Assembly (NCBI GenBank): GCA_025716815.1
Contig: JAIXMN010000050.1
Span: forward strand, 1-64,000
Source: Dichotomocladium elegans
Taxonomy: Eukaryota > Mucoromycota > Mucoromycetes > Mucorales > Lichtheimiaceae
Length of the DNA stretch: 64,000 bases
Direction: 5' to 3'
In this document: positions 10,869 through 22,956 of the stretch, one piece after another
How the letters are laid out: each line of letters opens with the position of its first letter
Numbering within the stretch: the stretch's first letter is position 1
The notes under the pieces: generated by a model
Database searches by the model: none
What the model was told of the DNA's origin: nothing
What the model saw: only the letters and a program-made list of their open reading frames with translations
Program-made: the position numbers and the translations under genes

Positions 10869-12724
10869 ATGGGCCTTATCGAATTTTTAAATACCAACGG
10901 GATCATCCGTGCTTTCCAGTCAACCAAGCGATTCCGAAACGCCGTTGAGATCCGCAACCCCGTCTGGCTTGAGACAAAGGGCACAATCCCGACGTGGTTG
11001 AATGGGGTCCTATATCGAATTGGTAGATATATGGACTAGCGAAAAGTGGAGTACTTCGTCTTCTTAACCGCGTGTTGGTCATCAAAAAGGACCAGGAAAG
11101 TTTATCCTAGGGGATGAAGAAAAAAGTTACGTGATTCAGCATGCCTTTGATGGCCTTACGTATGCCCACCGTTTCGAGATTGCAGCAGGGAAGAACGCCA
11201 TTCGATATAGTTCGCGTTTCACTGCCGAAGGGGTAGAGAAGAATCTCCTGCAAGATCCATCCAGAACGGTATTCTTTGGAAACATTGATGAGAGTAATGG
11301 TGTGCGACGCGTCTTCGGGATTGTTGGCCGTCTGGGACAAATGTTACTCCATCCAGGCAGACCCATTGAGACTATGGGCCCTTCAGACCAGAATATCGGA
11401 GTCACTATCACGCCCAACTTCCCTTTGCCTTCTTCCTTTGCCAAGATCGAGAACGACGATCATGTTTTGGTTTCTAAAACAGATGCAAATGTCCTTCAAC
11501 AAATCCACTCGAAAACGCTGGGTATGTAAATAATTGCGAATATTATGCTAAGGCGTATTTAATCTATCTTATGCAGAACCCAAGCGCTTGTTTGACTATT
11601 CAAGATACGATGCTCAGCTCGAAGGCCCTCTCTCAGCAGCCCACCACCAGTACGATCCTGAGACGGGCGAGGTCTTCAACTTTGTGCTGAAGTTCGGGAG
11701 AAATATCCAATTCACTGTTTTCTCCATCGACAAGGCAAGCAACGTCCGAATCCTTGCAGAGATAACACATCGCAAGTTGCCCAACGGGGAAACCGGACAG
11801 GCCATCCGCGGGAATTACGTCCATTCCTTCTGGCTTACCAAGAACTACGTCATCTTGCCCGAATCGCCTCTTTACCATACGAACAACGGTATTGACATCA
11901 CGATCCAGGGCGCGGTGGTGCCTGCTCTCGCATGGGATGAGACTTCGCCATCGTATCTGCATGTAATCAGGCGCGACGGCGGCGGCCTTGTTGCGTCAGT
12001 ACCTGTAGATGATCCGTTTTTTACGTTTCACAGCAGCAATGCGTGGGAGTCCACACAACCAGATGGTTCGGTGGTCCTCAACCTTGACTGCTGCTCATTC
12101 AAGAACGGAGACGTGATCCATCAAGTTGCCCATCTAGGGATTATGGACCGTAAATCACAGGGAAAAAACCACCACAGCAACACAAAGCTGCGCGGCCTGG
12201 CGTTTCCACCTAGTGGTTTAGAGTTTGGTGACTTGTGCAGGTATACCGTCCACCTCAACGGGGCTGATACTGCAGGCATTCCTCTTGCCACCGCCACATG
12301 CCGTACGATTGCTCCGAACGCCGAATTCCCACGGATTCATCCTGCTAGGGCCCTTAAGCCTTACAATTACGCATGGGCTTGTCGCCACAACCCTGCCACA
12401 GACCAGCGTCCTGAAGGATTAAGTCTGGTTAAAATCGACCTCGAGACGGGGAATATGCTTGAACTCGATCAAGATGGTCACATGTTTACGGAGCCTGTGT
12501 TTGTCCCAAGGCCAGGCGCAGCTGCGGAGGACGATGGCGTCCTCCTGAGCTTCACTAACATTATCGATCGAGACAACCCCGAAAAGGACAGATGCGCGAT
12601 GGTGATCGTGGATGCAGCGTCAATGAAGGAGGTTGCTCGGGCAGATATAGGCGACTTTGGAGTACTCACCTTCCATGGGTCCTTCGTGGCAGATGTTCAT
12701 TTCGAGAATATCAGTGTGCAATAG
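10869..12724 (+). CDS. Carotenoid cleavage oxygenase
   Basis: Member of the carotenoid oxygenase (RPE65/CCD) family, non-haem Fe(II) enzymes that split carotenoids or apocarotenoids with O2. Three exons join in frame (10869-11022, 11090-11521, 11577-12724) to 577 residues, a normal length. The N-terminus shows GTIPTWLNGVLYRIG joined over intron 1 to PGKF. Candidate iron-ligand histidines are in AHHQYDPETGE, NYVHSFWLT, FTFHSSNAWE and LTFHGSFV. In Mucorales such enzymes cut beta-carotene to apocarotenoid precursors of trisporic acid, the mating pheromone. That role here is an inference, as is the exact substrate. The start at 10869 is the first ATG in frame before the conserved region. No other carotenoid genes are adjacent. 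Confidence 0.93.
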
Positions 12725-13172
12725 CATGCATTTTTACCGTTTTAATAGTACCTATGGCTACATTACTTTGGGGGTGTTTCCAAATCATACATTAAGAAGA
12801 TTTTCTCAGAAATCATGTAAAGGCCTGCGATATCATCCATGAGGCTCTCTTGCCAGAATTTGTGTGCAACATTTTTTTTTCTGGTGCCAAGACAAAGAGG
12901 TTGTGGGATGACACGTTGTCCAAAGTGCGATGAGACTACGGGGAAATACCCTGCTTCTTTTCCGATTAAAATACAGGGGAAACGGCACGCCGGTGACATG
13001 GTGATTATTTGAAACACACACAATCGCGCGGTGCATAATAGACACGGAGTCTGCGCGGTTTGGGCACATGATGAACGCATTCCTCGGCCAAGCGTGCTTT
13101 CAAAAAAGTAGATAGATCAAACCAGTGACTCGCATTTATATCCTCTTTCATCTCCCCCACCTTTATAGGAAC
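12725..13172. other. Intergenic region
   Basis: It holds the 3' flank of the carotenoid oxygenase gene and the 5' flank of the adenosyltransferase gene. Opposite-strand frames here lack motifs. Confidence 0.5.
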
Positions 13173-14220
13173 ATGAAAATCTACACCAAAACCGGTGATA
13201 AAGGTTAGCGCAAAGTTCTGTAGACCTTTTCTGATATGCCATAACGCTCGTTGGAAAAAAAAAAGGCACTTCCGGTCTCTATAATGGCGAGCGACGCAAC
13301 AAGGAAGATCCCATTTTTGAGGCTCTTGGTAAGATCTCCGTTTGGCATAACGCGTGTCATTATGTTCCCATGACTCACTCACCATGTTTTTCTCTTTCCC
13401 TCCTCCATGCCTTAGGCACCACGGATGAACTGACGTCGCATCTCGGGTAATGTGCAGAAAATACTTTTTTTCGCTCATTGCGGAAATAGTTCTGATAAAA
13501 GTGTCAATGATTCCGTCTCGTCAAGACTTGCCCTCGTGTATTTGGAAGAAGCGGGTATAGAGACCACCAGCAACCAAATCGAGCAGGTATGAAGCAGAGC
13601 ATAAATGGTCAATATTCCTTCGGTCTTACATGTATCAAATGAGTTGTTATAGATACAACGTTGTCTCCAAGATGTTGGATCCAATATCGCTACGCCTCGC
13701 GAAAAGTCCAACCAGGTCCGCCTCGGTAAGCTAAACACGGCCCTTCTTCCCCGACCCTATGCAACATGTCTAATGCCAGCTCATCAAGCCCGCACCGCCT
13801 TTGACGAAAGTCATACAAAACAGCTTGAGGACTGGATTGATGAAATGGATAAAACTTTGCCGCCTTTGAAGGCTTTCATCTTGCCTGTAAGTGAAAAATA
13901 GAGTATCGCTCGTATGTAGATGTGTATGCGTCGAGCTGATGATCCCTTCCCCTTCCCAGTCCGGTGGTCGTGCTAGTGCAACTCTTCATGTCGCTCGAAC
14001 CGTATGTCGTCGTGCTGAGAGACGCGTCCACCCACTTGCTCGGGAACATCTGTGCGATGAAAGCGTTGCTATTTACTTAAACAGGTATGTATAGATAACT
14101 TCATTTTTTGTCTCTCTTATTAATGCATCCATCCATAGATTGAGTGATTACCTCTTCACCGCTGCTCGTTTTGCGGCGCACACGCAGGGATGCGAAGAAA
14201 AAATTTACAAAAAGTTCTAA
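13173..14220 (+). CDS. MMAB: ATP:cob(I)alamin adenosyltransferase (PduO/MMAB type)
   Basis: Makes adenosylcobalamin from cob(I)alamin and ATP, the cofactor of methylmalonyl-CoA mutase. Eight short exons (13173-13203, 13266-13328, 13416-13446, 13490-13586, 13653-13725, 13780-13886, 13960-14084, 14139-14220) join in frame to 202 residues. Family motifs appear in order: [18 protein letters not shown] (ATP binding, N-terminus), [48 protein letters not shown] (the conserved Arg/Glu active-site motif), [14 protein letters not shown]. Vertebrate MMAB is about 250 residues with a mitochondrial transit peptide. Here the first ATG lies directly at the conserved domain, so a targeting exon may be missing from this model. 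The gene converges on VPS41. Confidence 0.92.
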
Positions 14221-14354
14221 TAACCAAGATACGCGAAGTGCATGCTTTTCATGCGCTTGGGAAAAACGAATGTGCGCATATTGACCATACAACATAAATA
14301 CGTGCTTCTTTTGCATAAAAATATATACAAACACATTTGATCTTTTTTGTTTAT

Positions 14355-17300
14355 TTAATGCACGACGCCCAAGCTACGCAAACTTCCCGTCGATATGGAC
14401 TTCCCACCAGTTGCGGAGCCACCTCGCCTTTGAGTCTTCATGCGGTTAACAAACGCATTGCCACCTGCCGCCTGCTCCCAACATATCGGGCATCCAATAT
14501 CACGGGTTGTCTTGAGAAGCGCTGCGTGGTTAACTTTTGTGCTCAGTGCACCTGGATGGATCGAGTTTGTGGGCACAACATTCGTCGCAGCGGTTGAGGC
14601 ATTATCAGGACTGTCTCTGTCGAGCAGGCACCGCTCGTGGAACGCGTGCCGACAAAAGAAGATGACGGTGTTGGGGAAATCATCCAGGCTCTGGTTATCA
14701 AATACTGGTTCTTCGCATTCGCTGCAAAGCATATCCTCTAAGATCACACGCACACATGTGAGTAAAAGGGAAATTCATGACTAATATCCAGCAATGATAC
14801 TTTACGATCGCAGTTGATACCTCGCTTCTGCGTGTTGTACATGCGCTTTGCGAGGTGAACGCTGTCGCTCACGAGAATCTTTTCACAACCTTCGTGCAAT
14901 GACATCTGCGGTATATAGTCAGCTATTGAGTCAGTATTTTCCTCTTCATAGCCATTCCTCACGTACCTGCAGATTATAGTCCTGAAGAATCTTGAGCAAT
15001 GCATCCTTCAGGCCAGGAATCTCAAGCTGATCAGGTATGCGTTTGATCAATCGTAGAGGTTCAATGTCAGTGCCAACGTTCTCAAGCAAACCGCGGATAA
15101 AGTCTAGAAAAGGACCAGATAAACATCCGCACAGAACTTCGTCTCATTAAGGCACACACGTACTTGGCTTGTCCATCGAGTACATTAATAGATCCTCCCA
15201 CAATTCGTCATCTTTTTGTTCTTTAGCAAAGTCTATGGCCTATAATAGTAACAACCCAATACTTGTAAGTCTCACTCACATCACATCCCCCGAAACCCCG
15301 CAATCATTTACCCGTTGCACATCATCAAGCCGCTCTATAATCAGCATCAGAGCGCTCTTGTTATCACCCATACGCCCAAGGATGAACACCATCTCGGGAA
15401 CAAGGTCCTTTTGCTCGCAAATCTTATATGCTTTTTCCAAGGACACGTAATGGCTCGCTCGTAAGAAGTCAATGAGCTTTCTATAGTCATAATCGGCATA
15501 GAGCTCAACCTATTTACGCCTTACAATAAGATTGCCAGATAAAATACAAAGAGGTCTCTGCAAAATACCTGAAGATCATGAAACTCATAGCCGATGTGCC
15601 GATCTCGATCGAATAGGGCATCAAGGTAAATGTGAAGGAATTGGCGGTGACCTCGCAGCTGCTGTACAACTTTGTTCGGCTACAGGCATATTCGAACATT
15701 TTCCCGTTATTCTTTTAAACATGTATCTGCACATAACGTTTACCCGAAACATACAGGGATGGCGTCTGTGTTCTTGACAAGCATCTGTACAGCAGGCATC
15801 TGGGATGGCCGTTCTGGTATCTTGTTATCGTCTTCTTTAGCCTTTTGCTTTTCGATAAGATGTTGGTCAAACTCCATGAGCAGAAGCGCCTTATCCTTGA
15901 CTGCATCAAACATATTGTATTCTTCGATCAACTGAAACGCATTTGGGCGTCGCAGCCGGAGATTGTACTCAATTGCTCTGTCTGGTTGATTGTTGTAGGT
16001 ATAACTAAACATAGCATAGGATATAAGCATGAGACTTTTACCTTGCGACGCCTCAAATACCATCCTTACAGGTCTGCTAAACATTCAAGAAGAATTTCAT
16101 TGTCCTTGTCTCTGGTGACGTAATCCTCCACAGCAACAATGACGTTGGAGATATTGTAGAGTGAGCGTGGCCAATGATGGATGGTGTTTTTCAAAGCCTG
16201 ATGAAAAGTGTGTGCGCATCATACATGCATGTGCATGCAAGTGGTAAGCTCTCTCTCCTTCTTCGTTTCGCGGGTACTCATTGCAGTAATGTAGTAGGTT
16301 AAGCATTACCTGATGATCACTCTTCAGGAACCACGCGAGAACTATTTCGTATAATGTGCTACTTAGCTGCGGATCTTTGACGGGAATATGCGGTGCTATC
16401 GCCTTTGATGTCCGGGTCTTAGTCTGCGTTATAGAACTTTGATCTTGCTTCTCACCTTGAGCTCGCCCTTCTCTATAAAGCGGAATACCCAATCTTCCCA
16501 GAGCGTACGATCATTTCCAAGGACATCACCACATTCTTCTGCTGCTTCATCAAATTTTTCGTGCTCCACCAGCCAGTTGAGGTATGTCTGGCCAATCTCC
16601 CCGACATTAAATCTTCGTGAGTCACCGTACTGAGTTTCAGCTTGACGAGCGGCAGTAAGAGCCTCGCCATAACGTTCGTGGTCCATCAGCCATTCAATGT
16701 GGTCGTCTATGTCTCGAGGTCTGGCAGCAATCAAATCTTTAGGGCCAAGAACATAAAACATATCTCCTTCATCCAGATAATCGAGGATGTAATCGTTCGC
16801 ACGACAGTGCTCAAATCCATGGAGAGCAAGTACGTCTGCAGAGATCTCTTCATTGTCTTCGTTGATAATGTGAAGTTCGGGACGCATAGCAACACGCTTG
16901 CGGTGCTGCTCAGGTATCTGTGAGTCCACGTCAGCCTCGTCGTCATCTATCATGTACGCGAGCAATAGAAGGGTATTGTTAAAAGGCGCAATGCCACAAA
17001 TCATGTAGTCCGTCTGGAACATGGTTGTGATCTCGACATAGCGGCCTTGCTGGTGAGTGTTGGAAAGGTGCTCGCGGACGACGGCAACTTTGACAGTGTC
17101 AGCCCAGGCTATCAACAGAGTGTGGTCATCCTTCCAACACATTCTGCATCTATAAAGGTCAGCACGGGGGCTGCCTTGAGGTCGATCGATGTACGTAATG
17201 CGCGTGTTGCTCGTCGTATCGTATATTTTGACGCCCACATCGTTTGCCCAGGCAATCAGATTGCCCTGCCACTGGATGGCATAGATAGGGCCTTCGTTGG

Positions 17301-18060
17301 CGTGTAGGACTTGGTCTTTATGACCAAGCCAACCCTTCTCGCTCATAATAAGCTGTTCAGCCATACCGCCCGAGATAAACTGCTTCGTTGATTTGCGAGT
17401 GTAATCTGGATCAATTGCAACCGCCTTAACGGGTCGTCGGTAGTTGTATTGCTGTATCTCGGATGTATAGAGTCCATAAATAAATACTTTTCCTGAAATG
17501 GTGGTTAAGGGGATGATTGCCCTGGAGAATGGAAGGGTTTTTTCTTACCGTCGTCGGATGCACTCGCCAGATACTCTCCCGCAGTATCAATCGAAATTGC
17601 GTTGACAGTCGCCGCGTGCCTCTGGAAAGTTTTCACAACATTCCCTTCAAAGTCAAGAACGTGCACTGCACCCCAGTGTGTACCCATGGCCTGTTGTACA
17701 GTACAGCATTGGTGTTTAGAGCGTGCGCGTGTGTGTGCGCGTACAGAACGCTGTTATTCATCCTTGTGCATTTCTTTATGGCTTCTATTCCTCAAACGAC
17801 GACCACTTTACCACAAATTTGTCGGTCACTGTAAGTGTAGAGGCTGTGTCTTTCTCAAGAAGTTCGCGTACGCCTGACCCAATTCGTCTGTATCGAAGTT
17901 TGGGTTCTTCTTCCATATCTTCTTCCTCTGAGCTGTCCTCACTCTCCGCACCATTGCTGGATTCATCATCCCCGTCTGATTGGTTAGAAGGAAAATCTGG
18001 AGACTGTGCCTCTGGTAGATCTAGCGAGTCTGCCCTGAGCGATGAATCGGATTCTTCCAT
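14355..18060 (-). CDS. VPS41: Vps41, HOPS complex subunit
   Basis: Vps41 is the HOPS tethering subunit that recruits the complex through Rab7/Ypt7 for fusion at the vacuole/lysosome. The many-exon gene runs leftwards. The N-terminus is Ser/Asp/Glu-rich (18060-17950). It is followed by WD40 repeats (AVNAISIDTAGEYLASASDDG type at about 17600, then GHKDQVLHANEGPIYAIQW and IAWANDVGVKIYD at about 17300). A helical clathrin-type region follows (WLVEHEKFDEAAEECGDVLG near 16550, further exons at 16.3-14.8 kb). The last exon is a RING-H2 finger (CSECEEPVF, CRHAFHERC, CPICWEQ). Domain order and length match the family. The stop at 14355 is only about 134 bases from the end of the convergent adenosyltransferase gene. 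Exon limits in the 15-16 kb part were not all resolved. Confidence 0.93.
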
Positions 18061-19821
18061 GGTGCATTTAAAAAAGTAAAAAAAAAAAAAAGGTAATAAT
18101 ATGCAAAAGATACAAAAGTAACGTGCTGAAACTCTTACTCCTCCTTATCCTTCAGCATCTCCTCATGCCTCAATAAATTTGTACCCCGATCATGTTATTA
18201 TTTGGGGATGAATACATGCGTAGCACATGTACAGACGTTTTCCTAGAATCGAAGCTGACATGCCACCCGATGCAAAAGTCGCATTTGCCAAGAAATATTT
18301 TACAATAGCTGATAATTCAGATGTCGTATCCACCGGCAATAAGCTATTGCGCAAGAACTGGGTAGACTCACCTCTATAAAAATATGCCTTTTCCTTATAT
18401 ATGCATTCACCATTTTGAAATGAGCAATTAATTTGTCAGATTATCGATGAGCATGGCTCCTTGAGGCATTGGATTATGCCGTTATTAAGAGAGTGTACCT
18501 CTTCAAGCCGGATTTTTTTTTTTTACAATGTGTGTGTCAGATAGCTCCGAATGACTACTATGTACTTGATGCCACGATTATTTCCAAGCGAAAGATACAG
18601 ACATGCACATGAGAGAAACAGATATTCGAAACAGTACCTCCTTTTCATAGAGCTAGACGATGGTATGCGCGTAGACGTTTTATCCCGAGCCCCTCACTTT
18701 TCTCGACTAAAATGAAAGACTCTAATGAACTTATATCGCTTGACTCCCATCACCTACATATGTCTTGCAAAGTCTGCAGACGCAGACTGCCTTGCACGAT
18801 TTTCTGGTCAGTCTGTACACGTGACAGTTTACAACATGAACCAGAAAATGTGTATTTCATCGGCGAGTATAAGCCAACCATTGCTGCCGTATGTACATGT
18901 GATGATAGGGAAAATCACTAGGTTTAAAATGGTGTTTAATGCACACGCATATGGTTGACTTACATAACAATTTCATCCTGCTACGAAATGAGGCGGGTTA
19001 TATCACCTTGTTCTATTTTCGAAAGGTTTTACAGTAGTATTGTATTTTAATGTTTCAATAATGTAGGCGCTCATGTCAAAACTGTGGAAAAAGCATGGCA
19101 GAAAGCGTTTGAACGGGATATGGCCGAAGCGGCTTTTAGCAGGCATCATAATCTATGGGGTACTTAGGACTATGGATTTGCAGCTGGTGGGAGGCCACGG
19201 CCACCCGAATCAAAGCAACAGCAGCAGCAGAGCCTGAGAACACGAACAGGTCGATCGAGGCGGTCATGGCCTCGACCATTACTGCAATAATAGTATTCCG
19301 CGTCCGCTATTCCCGATGCACTACCCTTGGAAGGAGACTTTGTTAGTTAAGGGGGAGTGAAGAAGGACCTGTGTTTTCTGTAGGCTAATAACTTTTTAAC
19401 CCATGAATTTTAGCTCGTTTTATTTATTGATACGACAACTCGATACCTTTAAAATAAAGAAAGACCAGGATAATAAAACTCTTTCAAGGGAAAATATACC
19501 AGCCACTGAAGTGGCTGTATCAACCATAGCAAGTAATCACATCGATGACTTGGGCTGACAACGAGTCTTGCGTGTTCTTGGGAAGTCGAAGAACGAGAAC
19601 CCAACCATATAGACGAGGAGCGACCAAAAGTACGGGCATAACAATGCTATTACCGTTCCCTATTAACAGTATACATTGGGAGCCAAAGAAAAATGCCGGG
19701 TCACGAATCAGACGTTTCTGCTGTTGAAATGGTGCTGAGTGTGAAAAAGTATTTGTGGAAATAAGTTACTGTTATGCTGAAAGCTTTTTGTTTTTTTTTT
19801 ATATAGTTAATTCTTCACTCC
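18061..19821. other. Intergenic region, nothing firm
   Basis: Plus-strand frames at 18712-18958 (including CLARFSGQSVHVTVYN) and a 54-codon frame near 19070-19235 have no recognised family. An A-run at about 18077-18091 and a T-run at about 18514-18523 are simple sequence. The right end is the 5' flank of the PBDC1 gene. Confidence 0.4.
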
Positions 19822-20698
19822 ATGCCACTTCCAAAGGCCGAAGATCTTGAGCAGCTTGAGGACATTGGTAAGAAAAAAAAGAATACGATTGACTGCCAAG
19901 AAAACCGAGTCTCACTAGCCCTGGCTTATAATCTCTTTAGAGAAGCAATGGGCTGTCAAGGCAAGTTTAGTTTGTCAAGATCATGTAAGTACCTTGAAAT
20001 CGCTTCTTTTGTGTCCGAAAAGAATAGAAAAGCTGACTCCTTTTGTGTGTTTCCTAATGGATAGAATAAAGACACCGTTGAATAATCGTTTTCATGCACC
20101 ATCATATCTTCAGGCAATGCATCATGCCGAGACATATTACAAATTGATCTCAAGCGTAGACATGCGTAAATTTCCGCTCACAAAGTAAGAAGAGGATATG
20201 AAACTAGTCTAAGAGGGGGTACAGCGATCTCAGCAATGATATACTCCTTTAAAAAAAGAATCGACGATGAGATTTATGCCGACTTTGAGGCTACGTTCCC
20301 CGAGATCGACGTTAAACACCTTAACGATGCTCATTTCAAGTCATCTGAGGCCAAAGAGAAGTGGCGCAAGTGGATTAACAAGTACGAGAAGCGCGTAAAT
20401 GAGTTTAACTTCGGTACTTTGATTCGCATCGATTATCGCGATGATTATTTGGAGCAGAATACCATGTTTGGTAAGGAAAACCAACGAAGAGGCGTGGAAG
20501 AAATATCCTGTGACTTAGTATTTCCTTGAATGCAAAATTAGGTGTCCGTATGCAGGTACAATGATATAACCCACATACACAGTTTAGGAAGGCACTAATA
20601 CACGTGCGACATAGTTCTATGCCATTGAGATTGCTCGCAATAAGAAGGGACTGAATGAGGAAATGCGTCAACAGCTGAAGGCAGCAAAGAGCTCATGA
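19822..20698 (+). CDS. PBDC1: PBDC1 family protein (yeast YPL225W type)
   Basis: Homologue of PBDC1 (CXorf26), a small conserved eukaryotic protein. The yeast member has been linked to chaperoning of translation factor eEF1A. Six exons give 148 residues: 19822-19867, 19941-19960, 20114-20184, 20259-20470, 20542-20555, 20615-20698. Conserved order: LEQLEDIEKQWAVKAMHHAE, TYYKLISSVD, TKIDDEIYADF, SSEAKEKWRKW, FNFGTLIRIDY, ENT-type LEQNTMF, QFYAIEIARNKKG. Two oddities: intron 2 starts with GC (AAG|GCAAGT at 19961), and exon 5 is only 14 bases (it codes VRMQ plus part of the preceding Gly). It is followed in tandem by L2HGDH after 218 bases. Confidence 0.92.
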
Positions 20699-20827
20699 AA
20701 AGACAATTCTCCAATAAAGACAATAATTCGTTTTAGATCTAGGGATTCAGTGGGATACTTATCACCCCGCACAAACAGACGAGATATCCGGAGATTGTTC
20801 AACCTTCATGTTGTTCCGCTCCGTGTC

Positions 20828-20835
20828 TATAAAAA
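20828..20835 (+). promoter_or_regulatory. TATA box upstream of L2HGDH
   Basis: TATAAAAA at 20828-20835 lies 82 bases before the L2HGDH start codon, in the 218-base gap after PBDC1. The motif is seen; its use as promoter is inferred. Confidence 0.55.
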
Positions 20836-20916
20836 GGGTAAAGATGGGCACCGAGTAGGACAAGGCGTGTAACACTCCCTCTTTTTCCGTTTTCTCCCAA
20901 TCCATTGTATAAGACC

Positions 20917-22856
20917 ATGTCCTCAAGAGTTTCTGCTGCAAGCGCGCGATTCCTCACTCGAGGTCGACTGCTGACAATGGGAGCCTTTGCGGCTACCTCT
21001 GGTGCTGTATACATGTCAACTGTTGCGCAGCGCGCTCCTGTGCGGGCCGAGAAACCGCTCGTCTTGTGGGAGTCTCTACCGGGCGAAAATATCCCAGTTA
21101 GACAGGGGCTGGCGAAGTTGCGAGGCACCGTCGCCGAGCAGCAGTTCAGGACATCGTTGTCTCAGAAGACCGAATTCGACGTGGTGATTGGTAACGTCTA
21201 ATAAAAAAAGAGAGAGATTTGACAACCGAATCTAAAATATCGCTGTTAGTTGGCGGTGGTATTGTGGGCCTGGCTACAGCCCGCGAACTGCTGCGGCGCT
21301 ATCCAACTATGACGGTGGCCGTCCTTGAGAAGGAACGAGAAGTAGCAGCCCATCAGACAGGCCATAACAGTGGGGTTATCCACGCCGGTATCTATTACCA
21401 GCCCGGGTCACGCATGGCGCGCACGTGTGTCCGCGGCGCCGACCTGATGTATGAATACTGCGCAGAGCACGATCTGCCCATCGAGCGCTGCGGCAAATTG
21501 ATTGTGGCCGTGAACGAAAAGGAGCATCAGCAAGTCGAACGGCTCTTCGATATTGCCTCGAAGAACGGTGTCAAAGGACTCCAGGTCCTGAACAGCGATG
21601 AGGTAATTTTGGCTAAAAAGAAGCGTTTATTCTCCGGAGCTTGCGGGAAGTTTAATTGTTCTCCCGCGTCTTTTTTTTTTTTTACTGCAGATCCGTCGCC
21701 TGGAACCCAATGTCGAAGCGTACTCTGCTCTATATTCGCCCAACACGGGTGTCACGGACTATGGTCTTGTCGCTCAATGCATTGCTAACGAGATTATTCA
21801 ATCTGGGTATGTAGTAAAAGAGCGGTCATGCAAGATCCTTCCCCACCCGTTTTTTTTTTTTTACACCCGCTTATTATATTCATAGTCGCGCTGAGATCAA
21901 ACTGGCTTTCGAAGCCATCCAATTTGACAAAAGACCTGATGGCAGGATCGAGGTACGAAAAAGAGATGCTAAATTAGGCACTATTTGTACGACATGTGCC
22001 CCGTGACTGAAGGCGAGGAATGGGGGTTGTGGGTTATATAATAGATTCTGGGCAAGGAGCCAAACCAACGCGGGCCGGGTCTCAAGGTTACAGCGAAGAA
22101 TGTGATCACTTGTGCTGGGTTCTACTCTGATCGCGTTGCTGGCCTCGCGGGCGGTGATGCTTCTAAGGCACGCGTAGTCACTTTTCGCGGCACGTATTAT
22201 CAGCTGAAGCCCGAGTACCGTGGTGTGTGCCGAATGAACATTTACCCCGTCCCCAGTGGCGGCGGAATCCCGGTCGGTGTCCATTTCACCCCCACGGTAT
22301 GTACCGAAAATGTCCAGGACGTTTTTTATTCGTCCCGCATTAACCATATATCTATGCTATTAAGGTCAATGCGCGCCGAGGCATTCAGATGATTGTCGGA
22401 CCAGGCGCTTGCCTCACCTTCTCTCGTGAGGGCTATGGCTTCTTTGATGTGGATCTGAAAGATCTCTGGGATTCTCTTACCAACCCGAATTTATGGGCTT
22501 TTGCGGCCAAGAACCCTGGACTTTCAATTGGTGAGCTGTACAAGGACTTGAACAAGCGTGCGTTCCTGCGATCCGCTCAGGCCTTCATGCCTGGTTTGAC
22601 CGAGGATATGGTCGAGGAAAGCTTTGCAGGCGTCATGGCACAGGTGTTTGAGGACGGTGGCATTGCTGCCAATGACTATATCTTGGAACGCAAGGTAATG
22701 GATGGTAAGATCCTCTGCTTGCGAAATGCCCCCTCTCCTGCGTGCACCGCGTCTCTCGCAATTGCCGAGATGGTGGCTGATACTGCGGCTGAAGATTTCG
22801 GATGGGATCAACAGCAGCAGCAGGAGCAGAAGGAGAATAAGATGGTGCAGAACTAG
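20917..22856 (+). CDS. L2HGDH: L-2-hydroxyglutarate dehydrogenase, mitochondrial FAD enzyme
   Basis: Oxidises L-2-hydroxyglutarate to 2-oxoglutarate (metabolite repair), FAD-dependent, in mitochondria. Six exons (20917-21190, 21250-21602, 21691-21806, 21886-21952, 22045-22296, 22365-22856) join in frame to 517 residues. The N-terminus (MSSRVSAASARFLTRGRLL) is Arg/Ser/Ala-rich like a matrix-targeting signal and is followed by a hydrophobic stretch. The FAD dinucleotide fold VVIVGGGIVGLATARELL is created across intron 1. Further family motifs are TGHNSGVIHAGIYYQPGS, ERCGKLIVAV, IRRLEPNV, TDYGLVAQ, VITCAGFYSDRVA, YPVPSGGGIPVGVHFTPT and the C-terminal NAPSPACTASLAIAEMV. It ends in an unusual Gln-rich tail (DQQQQQEQKENK). 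The start is the first ATG in the open frame; a TATA box lies 82 bases upstream. Confidence 0.95.
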
Positions 22857-22921
22857 ACGATCCTGGCCCAGGTGGCATAGACACAGTCGTAGACGGTTGC
22901 TTCTGCTCCCTTCCTCCCTTC

Positions 22922-22956
<35 letters not shown>

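Noticed and set aside
13005..13478. 157-codon minus-strand frame
   Set aside because: It lies opposite the first exons of the cobalamin adenosyltransferase, whose spliced product matches its family exactly; it is a shadow frame.
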